64,000 nucleotides of DNA from Actinomadura coerulea (lineage in GTDB: Bacteria; Actinomycetota; Actinomycetes; Streptosporangiales; Streptosporangiaceae). Positions within the stretch are counted from its first letter, which is position 1. Each line of letters begins with the position of its first letter. The position numbers and the translations under genes are program-made. The stretch lies in the NCBI RefSeq assembly GCF_014208105.1, contig NZ_JACHMQ010000001.1, forward strand, positions 6,944,001 through 7,008,000. The letters run 5' to 3'. Below are positions 24,364-33,802 of the stretch, piece after piece. The notes under the pieces are model-generated. The model searched no databases. It saw only the letters and a program-made list of their open reading frames with translations, and had not been told where the DNA came from.

Positions 24364-25794
24364 CTAGGCCCAGTCGCGGGTGAGCTCCAGGTCCCAGGGG
24401 ACGAGGTTCCAGGGGCTGCGGGGCTCGGTGGCGAGTTCCTCGACGAGCCGCTCGTACTCGGCCTGCGCCGTGCCGCCGCCGCCGCCCGACCAGAGCAGGC
24501 GTCCCTGGAGGTAGCAGGTCGCCATGTCACGCCAGGACGTGTACCGCCGCTGGATGTCGAGGGCGAGCGGGAGCATCCGGTCCCAGCAGTACTCCTCGGT
24601 CAGCCAGCCGACGATGTGGCCCCACCGGAAGAGCATGAGGGCGCGCCCGTAGTCCCAGATCAGGAACCGGCCCACGTTGGCGCGCAGTGCCGGGTCGGCG
24701 AGGGCCTTCAAGCGGTGCAGCTCCTCCGTCGCGTGGTTGCGGTCGTTGAAGAGCTGGTGGAGGAACAGCGCCAGCTCGGCGCCCTCCTCGCTCGCGTCCG
24801 CGCCCGGCTCGTCGCGCAGCAGCGGCGGGACGAGCCGCGCGTACGAGCCGCCCTCGTCCCCGTACCGGACGCGGACCAGCTCGATCAGCCGCTCGACGAA
24901 CGGGGGCTCCAGCCGGTCGCCGGCGATGAGGCCGTCGACCTCGCGCAGCAGCGACTCGTACTCCCGCTGCTCGGCGGGGGGCCGTCCGGCGAGGTGCGCG
25001 TCCTGCGTGAAGTCGGCGCGGTGCCCGTCCTGGACGAGCCAGTTGACCGCGGCGAGGAGCTGTTCCAGGTCGTAGGCGCCCCAGGGGTCCTGGAGGAGGT
25101 CCTGCGCCGCGCGGCGGTCGGCGGCCGCGGCGGACGCGCCGGGCGCGGCGCCGAGCCGGTCCACCCGGAACCCGTTGACGGCGCCGTAGGGGGCGCCGGC
25201 CGCGATGATCCAGCGCTGCACCGGCGTGAGGTCGCCGCCGCGGGCGAGGACGCCGTCCAGGTCGGGCGCGCGGATCAGGTCCCAGAGCCGCCGCTGGAAC
25301 TCCTCGGCCTGCCGCTCCTCGCTGCCGAAGAACCCGGCGAGCTGCTTGCGCAGCGCCGGGTGCCGGACGTAGAGGCGGCGGAAGAACCGGCCGTTCTTCC
25401 ACACCAGGTGCTCGGGGCGCAGGTCGCCGAATGGTATCCGCGTCCGCCGGTGGACCATCGCCTGCTCGGCGAACCGCAGCTCCAGGTCCGACCAGAGGCG
25501 GGCGAGCGGGGTGAAGCGCAGCAGCAGGACGAACCCGCCCACCAGGGCCAGCAGGACGGCGCCGGGGGCCAGCGCCCACCGCGCCTGGTCCGGCAGCCCG
25601 GTCAGGGACAGGACGGCGCCGGTGAGCAGCAGCGACACGCCGCCCGCCCCGAGGCAGAGGAACCAGCCGGTCGTGAGGATGAGAGACCCCTCGATGCGGA
25701 GCACCGCCTCGTCGTCGTCGAACTCGAACGACCCTTCGGCGAGCGTCCCCTCGACGGCCCGCTCAAGCGCGTCGAGCCGACCGGCCTCTTCCAT
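24364..25794 (-). CDS. DUF1266-domain membrane protein
   Basis: 476 residues. Two transmembrane helices lie near the N-terminus (TTGWFLCLGAGGVSLLLTGA and ALAPGAVLLALVGGFVLLL), so most of the protein is probably cytosolic. The C-terminal 200 residues carry the DUF1266 pattern: LIWDYGRALMLFRWGHIVGW, then LTEEYCWD, then a Trp-rich segment GRLLWSGG and a tail PWNLVPWDL. The function of DUF1266 is unknown. A central helical region (QRRLWDLIRAPDLDGVLARG) is not recognised. It is divergent from the LCP-family gene. Confidence 0.75.
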   Translation of the reverse strand: MEEAGRLDALERAVEGTLAEGSFEFDDDEAVLRIEGSLILTTGWFLCLGAGGVSLLLTGAVLSLTGLPDQARWALAPGAVLLALVGGFVLLLRFTPLARLWSDLELRFAEQAMVHRRTRIPFGDLRPEHLVWKNGRFFRRLYVRHPALRKQLAGFFGSEERQAEEFQRRLWDLIRAPDLDGVLARGGDLTPVQRWIIAAGAPYGAVNGFRVDRLGAAPGASAAAADRRAAQDLLQDPWGAYDLEQLLAAVNWLVQDGHRADFTQDAHLAGRPPAEQREYESLLREVDGLIAGDRLEPPFVERLIELVRVRYGDEGGSYARLVPPLLRDEPGADASEEGAELALFLHQLFNDRNHATEELHRLKALADPALRANVGRFLIWDYGRALMLFRWGHIVGWLTEEYCWDRMLPLALDIQRRYTSWRDMATCYLQGRLLWSGGGGGTAQAEYERLVEELATEPRSPWNLVPWDLELTRDWA

Positions 25795-25907
25795 GGGCAG
25801 GACCGTACAGCATCCCTTACGGGTAGATCATCTACCCGGTGCCCCCTTTGCGGCGGCGCCTGGCTCTTTCTCGTGACGCCCCTGGCGCATGTCCAATCTG
25901 TGCTGAA

Positions 25908-27350
25908 ATGTTCCGGATGCAGCGAGCCGTCGCGCCACCGCCCGTGTACTACGCGGACAGCGCCCCGCCGCCACCGGAGCCGCCGGTGCGGGGGCGCCTC
26001 TGGCGCATGCTCGGCTGGGTGTCGATCGGGCTGTCGGTCGTGCTGGTGGCGGGCAGCCTCACCGCCTACGGGTTCTGGCGCCGGCTCGACGGCCAGATCG
26101 ACCGGGAGGACGTCGGCGGCAGGCTCGGCGAGCACCGGCCGCCCAAGCTGAACAACTCGCTGAACATCCTGATGATGGGCTCCGACAGCCGCGCCGGGGA
26201 GAACGCCCGCTACGGCACGGAGGCCGGGCAGCGCTCCGACACCACGATCCTGCTGCACATCTCGCCCGGCGGGCAGAGCGCCATCGGCATCAGCTTCCCG
26301 CGCGACTCGATGGTGCAGATGCCGCCGTGCAAGCGCAGGAACGGCACGACCGTCCCGGCCCAGTTCGGGATGATCAACGCGGCCTTCTCCAACGGCGGCC
26401 CGGCCTGCACCTGGCGGACGATCGAGTCGCTCACCAAGATCCACATCGACCACTACGTCGAGGTCGACTTCGCCGGGTTCAAGCGGGTCGTGGACGCGCT
26501 CGGCGGCGTGGAGATCTGCGTCCCCCGGCGGATCGACGACCCCAAGGCCGAACTGCACCTCAGGGCCGGGCGGCAGACCGTCCGCGGCGACCAGGCCCTC
26601 GGCTACGTCCGCACCCGCTACGTCCTCGGCGACGGCTCCGACCTCGACCGGATCAAGCGGCAGCAGGCGTTCATGGCCTCCGTCGTGAAGAAGGCCACCG
26701 ACAAGGGCATGCTCACCGACCCGGGCCGCACCTACGACTTCCTGTCCGCCGCCACCAAGTCCATCAAGGCGGACAAAGGGCTCACGCTGTCGGTGATGCA
26801 GAAGCTCGCCGGGTCCCTCGGCGGGATGAGCGCCGGCAAGGTCCGCTTCGTCACCGTGCCCGTGGAGGCGTTCCCGCAGGACAAGAACCGCGTCCAGTTC
26901 GCCCAGGCCGCCGCCGAGCCGCTGTTCCGCGCCGTCCGGGAGGACAACAAGCTCCCGCAGCCGGAACCCGTGGCAGCGCCGAACAAGGTCCAGCCCGTGC
27001 CGCCCACGCAGGTCAGGCTCGGCGTCTACAACGCCTCCGGCACCGGCGGCCTCGCGCAGCGGACCGCCGACCAGCTCACCGAGCGCGGTTTCCAGGTCGT
27101 CAAGGTCGGCACCGCCAGGAAGCCCGTCCCCCACACGCAGATCCTCTACGGGGCGGGCGCCGAGCGGCAGGCCGCGCGCGTGTCGATCGCGGTGCCCGGC
27201 CACCAGTCGCGGCCGTGGGCGTCCGCCAAGCCCGGCTACGTGTACCTGGTCATCGGCAGGGACGGCGCCACCCTGCGGGGACTGGGACCGATGGTGCCGA
27301 AGATGGCCGGGGAGATCCGCGCCGATCGCAACATCTGCGCGCCGACCTGA
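25908..27350 (+). CDS. LytR-CpsA-Psr (LCP) family cell-wall glycopolymer ligase
   Basis: LCP proteins transfer polyprenyl-phosphate-linked polymers, such as arabinogalactan or teichoic acid, onto peptidoglycan outside the membrane. The 480 residues have a transmembrane helix (MLGWVSIGLSVVLVAGSLTA) and then the LCP domain: NILMMGSDSRAG, RSDTTILLHISP, GISFPRDSMVQMP (the R-D pair), HYVEVDFAGFKRVVDALGGV and RTRYVLGDGSDLDRIKRQQ. A C-terminal LytR_C domain begins VRLGVYNASGTGGLA. ATG 25908 is chosen, with ATG 25917 possible. A likely substrate is the galactan made by the cluster at 35-50 kb. The stop lies inside an 18-bp tandem repeat. Confidence 0.92.
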   Translation: MFRMQRAVAPPPVYYADSAPPPPEPPVRGRLWRMLGWVSIGLSVVLVAGSLTAYGFWRRLDGQIDREDVGGRLGEHRPPKLNNSLNILMMGSDSRAGENARYGTEAGQRSDTTILLHISPGGQSAIGISFPRDSMVQMPPCKRRNGTTVPAQFGMINAAFSNGGPACTWRTIESLTKIHIDHYVEVDFAGFKRVVDALGGVEICVPRRIDDPKAELHLRAGRQTVRGDQALGYVRTRYVLGDGSDLDRIKRQQAFMASVVKKATDKGMLTDPGRTYDFLSAATKSIKADKGLTLSVMQKLAGSLGGMSAGKVRFVTVPVEAFPQDKNRVQFAQAAAEPLFRAVREDNKLPQPEPVAAPNKVQPVPPTQVRLGVYNASGTGGLAQRTADQLTERGFQVVKVGTARKPVPHTQILYGAGAERQAARVSIAVPGHQSRPWASAKPGYVYLVIGRDGATLRGLGPMVPKMAGEIRADRNICAPT

Positions 27351-27372
27351 TCCCGCGCGCCGACCTGATCCC
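27337..27372 (+). repeat. 18-bp tandem repeat spanning the LCP stop codon
   Basis: GCGCGCCGACCTGATCCC occurs at 27337-27354 and 27355-27372, with degenerate further copies to about 27435. The stop TGA (27348-27350) is part of the first unit. Confidence 0.85.
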
Positions 27373-27589
27373 GCGCGCCGAGCCGGCGCACCGACCTGAT
27401 CCCTGCGCCCGAACCAGATTCCGCGCCCAAACCCGATGCGGCCGTCTTTCAGCGGTATCTTGGCGCGCGCAAACCATCGAACGTTCCAAAGCGTCCCACC
27501 TAGGACGGCGCCCCCTACCCCCCGACCAGGTCCGCCGGCCCGCCTCCGCGCGGGTGCCTCCGCGGCCTCCACGCCCCCCGGACGGATGC

Positions 27590-28564
27590 ATGCTGCCCGA
27601 ACCCTTCACCCTGCTGATGACCGTCTACGGCGGTGATCGTGAGGAGCATGTCCGGGACGCCTTCCGCAGTGCCGTCCACCTGCAGACCCTCCGCCCGGAC
27701 CAGGTCGTCCTCGTCCAGGACGGGCCCGTCCCGCCCGCGCTCGCCGCCGGCCTCCGCGAACTCCTGAGGATCAGCCCGGTCGAGGTCACGTTCGTCCACC
27801 TGGAGCGCAACCGCGGGCTCGGCCCCGCCCTCGACGCCGGCCTGCACGCCGCCCGCCACGACATCGTCGCCCGCATGGACGCCGACGACTACTCGATGCC
27901 GCACCGCTTCCAGACGCAGGTCCCGCTGGTGCGCGCGGGCGCCGACCTCGTGGGCGCGGGCCTGCTGGAGTTCGGCACCGACATCACCGACATCGTCGGC
28001 CGCCGGATCCCGCCGAGCGACCCCGCCGACATCGCGCGCTACTCCCGCCTGCACGACCCGTTCAACCACCCCACGGTCGTCTACCGGCGCAGCGCCGTCG
28101 TCGCCGCGGGCGGCTACGGCGACCTCCCCCTGATGGAGGACTACTGGCTGTTCGCCCGCATGATCGCGGGTGGCGCGCGGATGGTGAACGTCGCCGAGCC
28201 CCTCGTCTACTACCGCGTCGGCGACGGGGCCTACGAGCGGCGCGGCGGCCGCGACCTGCTGCGCTCCGAACTGCGGCTCCAGCGCGAGATGCTCCGCGAG
28301 GGCTTCATCTCCCAGCCCCAGTACTGGCGCAACGTCATGGTCCGCGGCGGCTACCGGCTCGTCCCCACCCTGATCCGCAAACCCTTCTACCGCGCGGTGG
28401 TCGCCCCCTACGGCGCCCGCCGCAACCGGCTGCGCGACCGCGGCAGGGCCCGCACGACCACCCGCCCCGCCATCCCCTACATCCCCCGCCACGCGCGCCC
28501 GGCGGGCGGCGGGCACCAGGGGCTCCCCGGCCTGGACGCCGCCCCGCCGCAACCGGAGAAGTAG
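27590..28564 (+). CDS. Family 2 glycosyltransferase
   Basis: 324 residues with the GT-A fold: FTLLMTVYGGDREEHVRDAF at the start, VVLVQDGP, the nucleotide-sugar motif ARMDADDYSMPHR (Asp-x-Asp) and MEDYWLFARMI as the acceptor-side catalytic region. These enzymes act on the cytosolic face and add sugars to lipid-linked glycans; the sugar is not predictable. The C-terminal 50 residues are basic and Pro-rich. ATG 27590 lies after a 240-base repetitive leader; no strong ribosome site is seen. It is close to the LCP gene and to the envelope cluster. Confidence 0.88.
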   Translation: MLPEPFTLLMTVYGGDREEHVRDAFRSAVHLQTLRPDQVVLVQDGPVPPALAAGLRELLRISPVEVTFVHLERNRGLGPALDAGLHAARHDIVARMDADDYSMPHRFQTQVPLVRAGADLVGAGLLEFGTDITDIVGRRIPPSDPADIARYSRLHDPFNHPTVVYRRSAVVAAGGYGDLPLMEDYWLFARMIAGGARMVNVAEPLVYYRVGDGAYERRGGRDLLRSELRLQREMLREGFISQPQYWRNVMVRGGYRLVPTLIRKPFYRAVVAPYGARRNRLRDRGRARTTTRPAIPYIPRHARPAGGGHQGLPGLDAAPPQPEK

Positions 28565-28586
28565 CGGCGAGCCCGCGCCCCGGCCG

Positions 28587-28634
28587 GGTCACGGCGCGTT
28601 CTGGTCACGGCACGCGTTCTGGTCATGGCACGGG
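28587..28634. repeat. 16-18 bp tandem repeat spanning the stop of the 1201-aa gene
   Basis: Units GGTCACGGCGCGTTCT (28587-28602), GGTCACGGCACGCGTTCT (28603-28620) and GGTCATGGCACGGG (28621-28634). Read on the minus strand, the stop TGA (28625-28623) lies in the first unit and the others follow it. Confidence 0.8.
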
Positions 28635-31600
28635 CCGGCTCCACAGGACGGGCTGGACGCCGTTGGAGTCGGCGTTGCGGCCCACTCCGAGCAGCGTGCC
28701 CCCCAAGGCGGCGAGGCCGGTGACCTCCTGGTCGCCGACGCCGCCGAGGCCGGTGCCGCCGGGCGTGGAGGCCTGCCAGGACGAGCCGTCCGCGGACGTC
28801 CACGACACCACGTCGGTCGCGCCCGCGCGCCCGGTGGTGCCGGTCGCGGCGAAGCCCTTCGGGGTCGCGGTCAGCGCGGTGACGCCGACGGTCGTGCCGC
28901 CGCTCGGCGACGGCAGCGGACGCCATGTCCTGCCGGCGTCGGTGGACACGTAGCCGAGCCAGTCGATCCCCTTCGGGGTGGCCGCGATTCCCGCCGCCAC
29001 GAGCGTGTTCCCCTTGGCGGCGACATGGGTGAGGTGGCCTTCGGTCACCCCCGCCCCGGGGAGCTGGAGCTCCTGGAGCGTCCAGCGCTTGCCGTCGGGC
29101 GACAGCCACACCGACGGGTGGTTGCCCTTGCCGTCCCGGCTGCCGCCGACGGCGGCGTACCCGAACGACCCGGACGTGACGTCCAGCATCCAGCGGCTCG
29201 CGGTCTTGGTGCCCGCCGTCATCCTCGGGTCCGCGCCGGCGCCGCGCGCCCAGTTCTTCAGGTCGGGGGAGTACCAGATCGCGCCCGAGTAGCCCTGCGT
29301 GCCGACGACGACGTAACCGGCGGAGCCGGCCGCGGCGGCGTTGGTGACGGGCGCGCCCTGCTTGTTCGCCGCGAACGCGGGCGCGGTGTCGGCGGCCTGC
29401 CACGTCGAGCCGTCCTGCGAGGTGACGACGAGGGGGCGGCGCGGCGCGGACTGGTCGTAGCCGACCGCCAGCCAGCCGGCGCCGCCCGCGGCGACGTCGT
29501 CCAGCCGCTGCGGGCCGGGCCGGGTGAACGCGGCGCCGAGCCCCTGCGCGGCCTTCCAGGACGCTCCGTCCCGCGACGACCAGACGGCGGCGTCGCCGCT
29601 CGCGCTTCCCACCGCGACCGCCAGGCCGTTCGCGGCGGCCACGGCGCGCACCGCGTGGTCGGGCCGGATGGCACCAGGGATCTTCGCCAGGTCGACGGGG
29701 ACCGCGGCGCCGCCCGCGTCCCACACGCCGAGCAGCGGGTCCAGGTCGCCGCCGCCGGGCTCGCGCCCGACGAGCACCGTCTGGCCGCCGGACGCGGCGG
29801 CGCCCAGCACCTCCCGGCCCGCCTTCGACTCGGCGGAGCCCGCCGCCTTCCACGCGGCGCCGTTCGCGCTGCGCGCGAGCAGCACGTCGGTGCCCCGCAC
29901 GACGACGGCGGTGAAGCCCTGACCGTCGGCGACGATCCCGTTCGTGCGCTGGTAGCCGGCGGGTTCCAGCTTGCCGGTCCTGGTCCACGACCTGCCGTCC
30001 TTGGACGTGAAGGCCTGGCCGAACACCTTCCCGGACGCCGACATCTCGCGCATCGCGAGGAACCCCGAGCCGCCGCCACCGCCGATCATCAGGCCGCGGC
30101 TGCCCTTCGGCGCCGGCACTTCGGACGCCGCCCACGTCCGGCCGGCGTCGTCGGAGCGCCAGACCTTCCGGTAGGGGCCCGGCTTCTTGGAGTCGGGCGT
30201 GATGAGCCCCTCCAGCAGGATCACATCGCCGTTCGCCGCGGCTTCGACCAGGGCGAGCTCGCCGTTCTGGACCTGAAGGCCGATCTGGTCGCCGACCCGC
30301 GCCTCCCAGCGGCGCCCGTCGCTCGACAGCCACACCGCCGGACGCGCGTCGCTGAAGTCGCCCTTCGGGGAGTTCTCGCCGACGGCGAGGAACCCGCCGC
30401 CGGTGCCGACGATCCGGGTCACCCGGTCGTGCGGGCCGAAGACGTCGCCGACGGCGTCGGGCTGGCGGCGCCACTCCTTGCCGTCCTTGCTGGTCCACAC
30501 GGCGCCGCCGCCACCGGCCCGGCTGCCGACGGCGACCCAGCCGCGGCGCGACGCGCCGACCGCCTCGGGCACCCCGCCGGAGGGCGCGACGCCGCCGTCG
30601 GTGCCCTGCTGGTCGACCGACCGGAAGGTGCGCCCGCCGTCGGCGGAGACCAGGAACATGCCGCGGGAGCTCTGCGGGTCGGTCTCGCCGCCGACCGCGA
30701 CCACCGTCGAGCCGCGCGCCGCGACACCGGTGACCTGCTGGTCGCGGCCGTCGGTGCGGGCCGCGGCGTCCACCGGGAAAAGCGCGCCGGCGAGCTTGGC
30801 GCCCGCGCCGCCGCCGTCGTCATCGCCGCCGCCGATCAGGCCGGGCACCACGAGCACGCCCGCGGCGACCAGCGCCACGGCGGCGAGCCCGCCCGCGCCG
30901 ATGAGCAGCGGCTTCCTGATGCTCTTCCGGGGGCCCTTCGGGCCGCGCGGCGCTCCGGTCCGCCACGGCTCCTCGATCACCGGCGGGGGCGCCACCGGGT
31001 GGACGGCCTCCGGCCCGGGGGGCGGCGTCCCGGGGACCTGCTGCGCCCACGGGAACGGCTCAGCCGCCGGAGGGGTCCGCTGGGCCGGGGGAGTCCGCGC
31101 GCCCGGCATCTCCTGCGCGTAGGGGAACGGCTCGGGGGCCGGGCGCGCAGGGGTGCCCGGAATCTCCTGGGCCCAGGGGAACGGCTCGTGGGCAGGGGGA
31201 CTCTGCGAAGGCGCGGGCTGCGGATGCGCCGCCTGCGGATGCGCGGCCTGCGGGGGGATGGGCGGCAGCTTCTCGATGCGGGTGGCGTCCGCCATGTTCT
31301 GCCCGTAGGAGGGGGGCGGCAGGGCGGGGAACTCGGTCCTGGTGACGTCCCCCATGTCCTGCCCGTGGGAGGGAGGCGCCTGGTCGGGGGGCTGGATCCA
31401 TGTCACCTCCTCCCCGTCCTGCTCGCGGGAGGGGGGCTGTTGGCTGGGGGGCTGGAGCCATGTCACCTCCTCCGCGTCCTGTCCGTGGGAGGGAGGGGGC
31501 TGGAGCCATGTCACCTCCTCCGCGTCCTGTCCGTGGGAGGGAGGGGGCTGGAGCCATGTCACCTCCTCCGCGTCCTGCTCGTGGGAGGGAGGCGGCTGGG

Positions 31601-32228
31601 TGGGGGACTCGATTCTTGTGACGTCTCCCATGTCCTGCCCGTAGGAGGGAGGCGGCTGGCCGGGGGACTCGATCCTCGTCACGTCCGCCATGTCCTCCTC
31701 GTAGGAGGAGGGCGGCGGAAGCGGGATCTCCGTTCTCGTCACCTCCGCCTTGTCCTGCCCGTAGGGGAAGGACGGCGGCGCGGGGGCGTCGGTGGACGCG
31801 GCCGGAGCCTCCGCGACAGGAGCGGGCAGAACGGGCGAGGCCGCCTCCCGGCCATCGCCGCCGCCCTCTCCGGCGGTCTCCGCGGGCCTGCCGGCCGCGG
31901 ACTTCTGCCTCTTCGGCAGGACCATCGTCTGGTTGAAGTTGGGGTCCATGACGGTGCGGTCCGCCATGTCCGCGTCCGGGTCGTCCTCGGGGGTGTCCTC
32001 CGGGAAGTCCTCGGGCGCGTCGCCCTCGTCCTCGGCGTCGTCCTCGAGGTCGTCCTCCGGATCGTCCGCCGGGAGCAGCGGGCCGGACGAGGAGTCCTGG
32101 TCGTCCAGCCAGTGGGAGGGCGGAGGCGTCTGCGTCGGCCGCCCGGGTTCGGGACGCTCACCCTCGTGGTCGTCCCCCGGCTTTCCGGTTGGAGTCACGC
32201 CCTCTCCCAGCTTCCGGTCACTCTGCAC
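28623..32228 (-). CDS. Large membrane protein: acidic-Thr repeats, one TM helix, C-terminal propeller-like domain
   Basis: 1201 residues from GTG 32228. The N-terminal 440 residues are disordered: an acidic stretch, the motifs DRTVMDP and NQTMVLP near residue 95, then about nine repeats (residues 155-310) of the pattern S-[YH]-x-Q-D-x-x-[ED]-V-T-[RW]-[IL], each with a Thr after acidic residues. One transmembrane helix follows (residues about 441-465). The external 730 residues repeat units such as WVAVGSRAGGGGAVWTSKDGKEW, that is A-V-W-[ST]-S-x-D-G-x-x-W, typical of BNR/sialidase-like propeller blades. The family is not recognised. The Thr repeats suggest a Ser/Thr-kinase target; the propeller suggests an extracellular sensor or scaffold. 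Confidence 0.8.
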   Translation of the reverse strand: MQSDRKLGEGVTPTGKPGDDHEGERPEPGRPTQTPPPSHWLDDQDSSSGPLLPADDPEDDLEDDAEDEGDAPEDFPEDTPEDDPDADMADRTVMDPNFNQTMVLPKRQKSAAGRPAETAGEGGGDGREAASPVLPAPVAEAPAASTDAPAPPSFPYGQDKAEVTRTEIPLPPPSSYEEDMADVTRIESPGQPPPSYGQDMGDVTRIESPTQPPPSHEQDAEEVTWLQPPPSHGQDAEEVTWLQPPPSHGQDAEEVTWLQPPSQQPPSREQDGEEVTWIQPPDQAPPSHGQDMGDVTRTEFPALPPPSYGQNMADATRIEKLPPIPPQAAHPQAAHPQPAPSQSPPAHEPFPWAQEIPGTPARPAPEPFPYAQEMPGARTPPAQRTPPAAEPFPWAQQVPGTPPPGPEAVHPVAPPPVIEEPWRTGAPRGPKGPRKSIRKPLLIGAGGLAAVALVAAGVLVVPGLIGGGDDDGGGAGAKLAGALFPVDAAARTDGRDQQVTGVAARGSTVVAVGGETDPQSSRGMFLVSADGGRTFRSVDQQGTDGGVAPSGGVPEAVGASRRGWVAVGSRAGGGGAVWTSKDGKEWRRQPDAVGDVFGPHDRVTRIVGTGGGFLAVGENSPKGDFSDARPAVWLSSDGRRWEARVGDQIGLQVQNGELALVEAAANGDVILLEGLITPDSKKPGPYRKVWRSDDAGRTWAASEVPAPKGSRGLMIGGGGGSGFLAMREMSASGKVFGQAFTSKDGRSWTRTGKLEPAGYQRTNGIVADGQGFTAVVVRGTDVLLARSANGAAWKAAGSAESKAGREVLGAAASGGQTVLVGREPGGGDLDPLLGVWDAGGAAVPVDLAKIPGAIRPDHAVRAVAAANGLAVAVGSASGDAAVWSSRDGASWKAAQGLGAAFTRPGPQRLDDVAAGGAGWLAVGYDQSAPRRPLVVTSQDGSTWQAADTAPAFAANKQGAPVTNAAAAGSAGYVVVGTQGYSGAIWYSPDLKNWARGAGADPRMTAGTKTASRWMLDVTSGSFGYAAVGGSRDGKGNHPSVWLSPDGKRWTLQELQLPGAGVTEGHLTHVAAKGNTLVAAGIAATPKGIDWLGYVSTDAGRTWRPLPSPSGGTTVGVTALTATPKGFAATGTTGRAGATDVVSWTSADGSSWQASTPGGTGLGGVGDQEVTGLAALGGTLLGVGRNADSNGVQPVLWSRPVP
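31453..31596. repeat. 48-bp in-frame tandem repeat (three near-identical copies)
   Basis: Copies at 31453-31500, 31501-31548 and 31549-31596 are almost identical; more diverged copies extend over about 31270-31770. Each encodes 16 residues, PPPSHGQDAEEVTWLQ, of the protein at 28623-32228. The near-identity suggests recent copy-number change. Confidence 0.9.
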
Positions 32229-32303
32229 GTCTCACCCTGCACATCGCCCTGGCGCGTCCGCAGTCGTCAGCGATGATAGCGGCGCATACAGGACGGAACT
32301 TCG

Positions 32304-33797
32304 TCACCGGCTCCGGCCTGCGGGGGTACAGCCGGAGCCCGTGCAGTGGGTCAGCGCGTACAGGAGGTCGGACAGGTGGCGGCGCCGCTGCTCCGGGAGC
32401 CCGGCGGCGATGTTGTTCAGCTCGTGCGGATCGCGGGCCCGGTCGTAGTACTCGGTCTCCCCGCCGGAGTACTCCACGTACAGCATGTCGCGGGTGCGGA
32501 TCGCGTTGTAGGTGGTCGGCGAGCCCGGCGCGGAGTCCTGCCGGTCGGGGTCCAGCGGGGACGGCGGCGGCTTGACGTGCTCGACCAGCGCCGACTCTCG
32601 CCAGCCCGCCGGGGCGGCGCCGAGCAGGAACGGGACGAGCGAGCGGCCGTCGGTCGTCGCCGGCGGGCGCACGCCCGCCAGTTCCTGGAACGTCGGGGCC
32701 AGGTCGGTGTTCTGCGCGAGCTCGCGGACCTCGCGCCCGGCGGGGACCCCCGGCCCGACGACGATGTAGGGCACGCGGATGTCGGTGTCGAACGCGGTCA
32801 TCTTCCCGCCGGCCAGCCTGTGCTCGCCCAGGTGGAAGCCGTTGTCGGAGCCGAACACCAGGTAGGTGTCGCGGTCGAGGCCGCGCTCCTTCAGCGCCGT
32901 CCGGATGCGGCCGACCATCTCGTCGACCGACTGCACCATCCGCACCCGGTCGCGGAAACCCTCGTCGATGCGGCCGATCCCCCACCTGCGCAACTGCGGG
33001 TGCGACCGCAGCCAGGACGGCTTGTCGCGGATGTCGGCCTCGTTGAACGACGGCGGCCGCGGCGCTTTCAGGCCACCGAACAGCGAGGCGTGGCGCGGCG
33101 CCGGCACGAACGGCCCGTGCGGCGCGAACGTCGCGATCTCCATGAAGAACGGCTGCCCGGACGCCCCGGACCGCTGGACGAACTCGATGCCCTTGTTCGC
33201 CAGAACGTCGGTCAGGTAGTCCTGCGGCCGGGTGCCGTAGTGCACGAGCCGGCCGTTCTCGTTCAGGTTGTAGTTGTACTCGGGATAGCCGTTGCCGCTG
33301 ACGTGCCACTCGTCCCATCCCGGCGGCACGTACGGCTTCGTGTCGCCCTGGGTGTCGTTCGGCTGGTAGCCGTTCATGTACTTGCCGAGGAGCGCCGTCC
33401 GGTAGCCGGCCTTCTGCAGGGACGGGGCGAACGACGCCTGCTCGCCGCCCTTGTCCTTGAAGACCTCGTAGCCGCCGTCGGGCGGGAAGTTCGTGCGGAC
33501 ACCGGTGTTGTGCGGGTACCGCCCCGTGAAGATCGTGGCGCGCGAGGTGCAGCAGAGCGAGTCGGCCATGATGAAGTCGGTGAAGGTGAGGCCGTCCCGC
33601 TGCATCCGCACCACCTGCGGCATGTGCGCGATGAGGTTCCAGGACAGGTCGTCGGTGAGGACGAACACGATGTTCGGCTTCTTCGGGGGCTTCACCGCCT
33701 TCGGCGCGGGACGGTCGGCCGGCCGGAAGAGGCAGCCGCTCGCCGCGAGGAGTGCGAGCAGGCACAGCACGGCCGCCGGCCGCCGATGTCGGATCAA
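32304..33797 (-). CDS. Sulfatase-family lipoprotein
   Basis: 497 residues from TTG 33797, which has AAGGGG upstream and gives a clean lipoprotein signal (LLAASGC, Cys22). The alkaline-phosphatase-like sulfatase fold is clear: NIVFVLTDDLSWN (metal Asp pair), the formylglycine site DSLCCTSRATIFTGRYPHN, GKYMNGY, and SDNGFHLGEHRL. The catalytic Cys is the first of CCTSR; the usual Pro at +2 is Thr, as in related actinomycete sulfatases. It would remove sulfate esters outside the membrane. It neighbours a GH43-like hydrolase and two sulfotransferase-like genes, so the substrate may be a sulfated surface glycan. The frame continues upstream through repeats, which I exclude. Confidence 0.85.
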   Translation of the reverse strand: MIRHRRPAAVLCLLALLAASGCLFRPADRPAPKAVKPPKKPNIVFVLTDDLSWNLIAHMPQVVRMQRDGLTFTDFIMADSLCCTSRATIFTGRYPHNTGVRTNFPPDGGYEVFKDKGGEQASFAPSLQKAGYRTALLGKYMNGYQPNDTQGDTKPYVPPGWDEWHVSGNGYPEYNYNLNENGRLVHYGTRPQDYLTDVLANKGIEFVQRSGASGQPFFMEIATFAPHGPFVPAPRHASLFGGLKAPRPPSFNEADIRDKPSWLRSHPQLRRWGIGRIDEGFRDRVRMVQSVDEMVGRIRTALKERGLDRDTYLVFGSDNGFHLGEHRLAGGKMTAFDTDIRVPYIVVGPGVPAGREVRELAQNTDLAPTFQELAGVRPPATTDGRSLVPFLLGAAPAGWRESALVEHVKPPPSPLDPDRQDSAPGSPTTYNAIRTRDMLYVEYSGGETEYYDRARDPHELNNIAAGLPEQRRRHLSDLLYALTHCTGSGCTPAGRSR

Positions 33798-33802
33798 CGT
33801 CC

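Noticed and set aside
31400..31640. Direct repeats resembling a CRISPR array
   Set aside because: The units are head to tail without spacers, in frame and coding; no cas genes are present.
29025..32276. A 1083-codon plus-strand open frame opposite the repeat/propeller gene
   Set aside because: The minus strand encodes ordered repeats, a TM helix and propeller blades; the plus-strand product is Arg/Gly-rich without structure.
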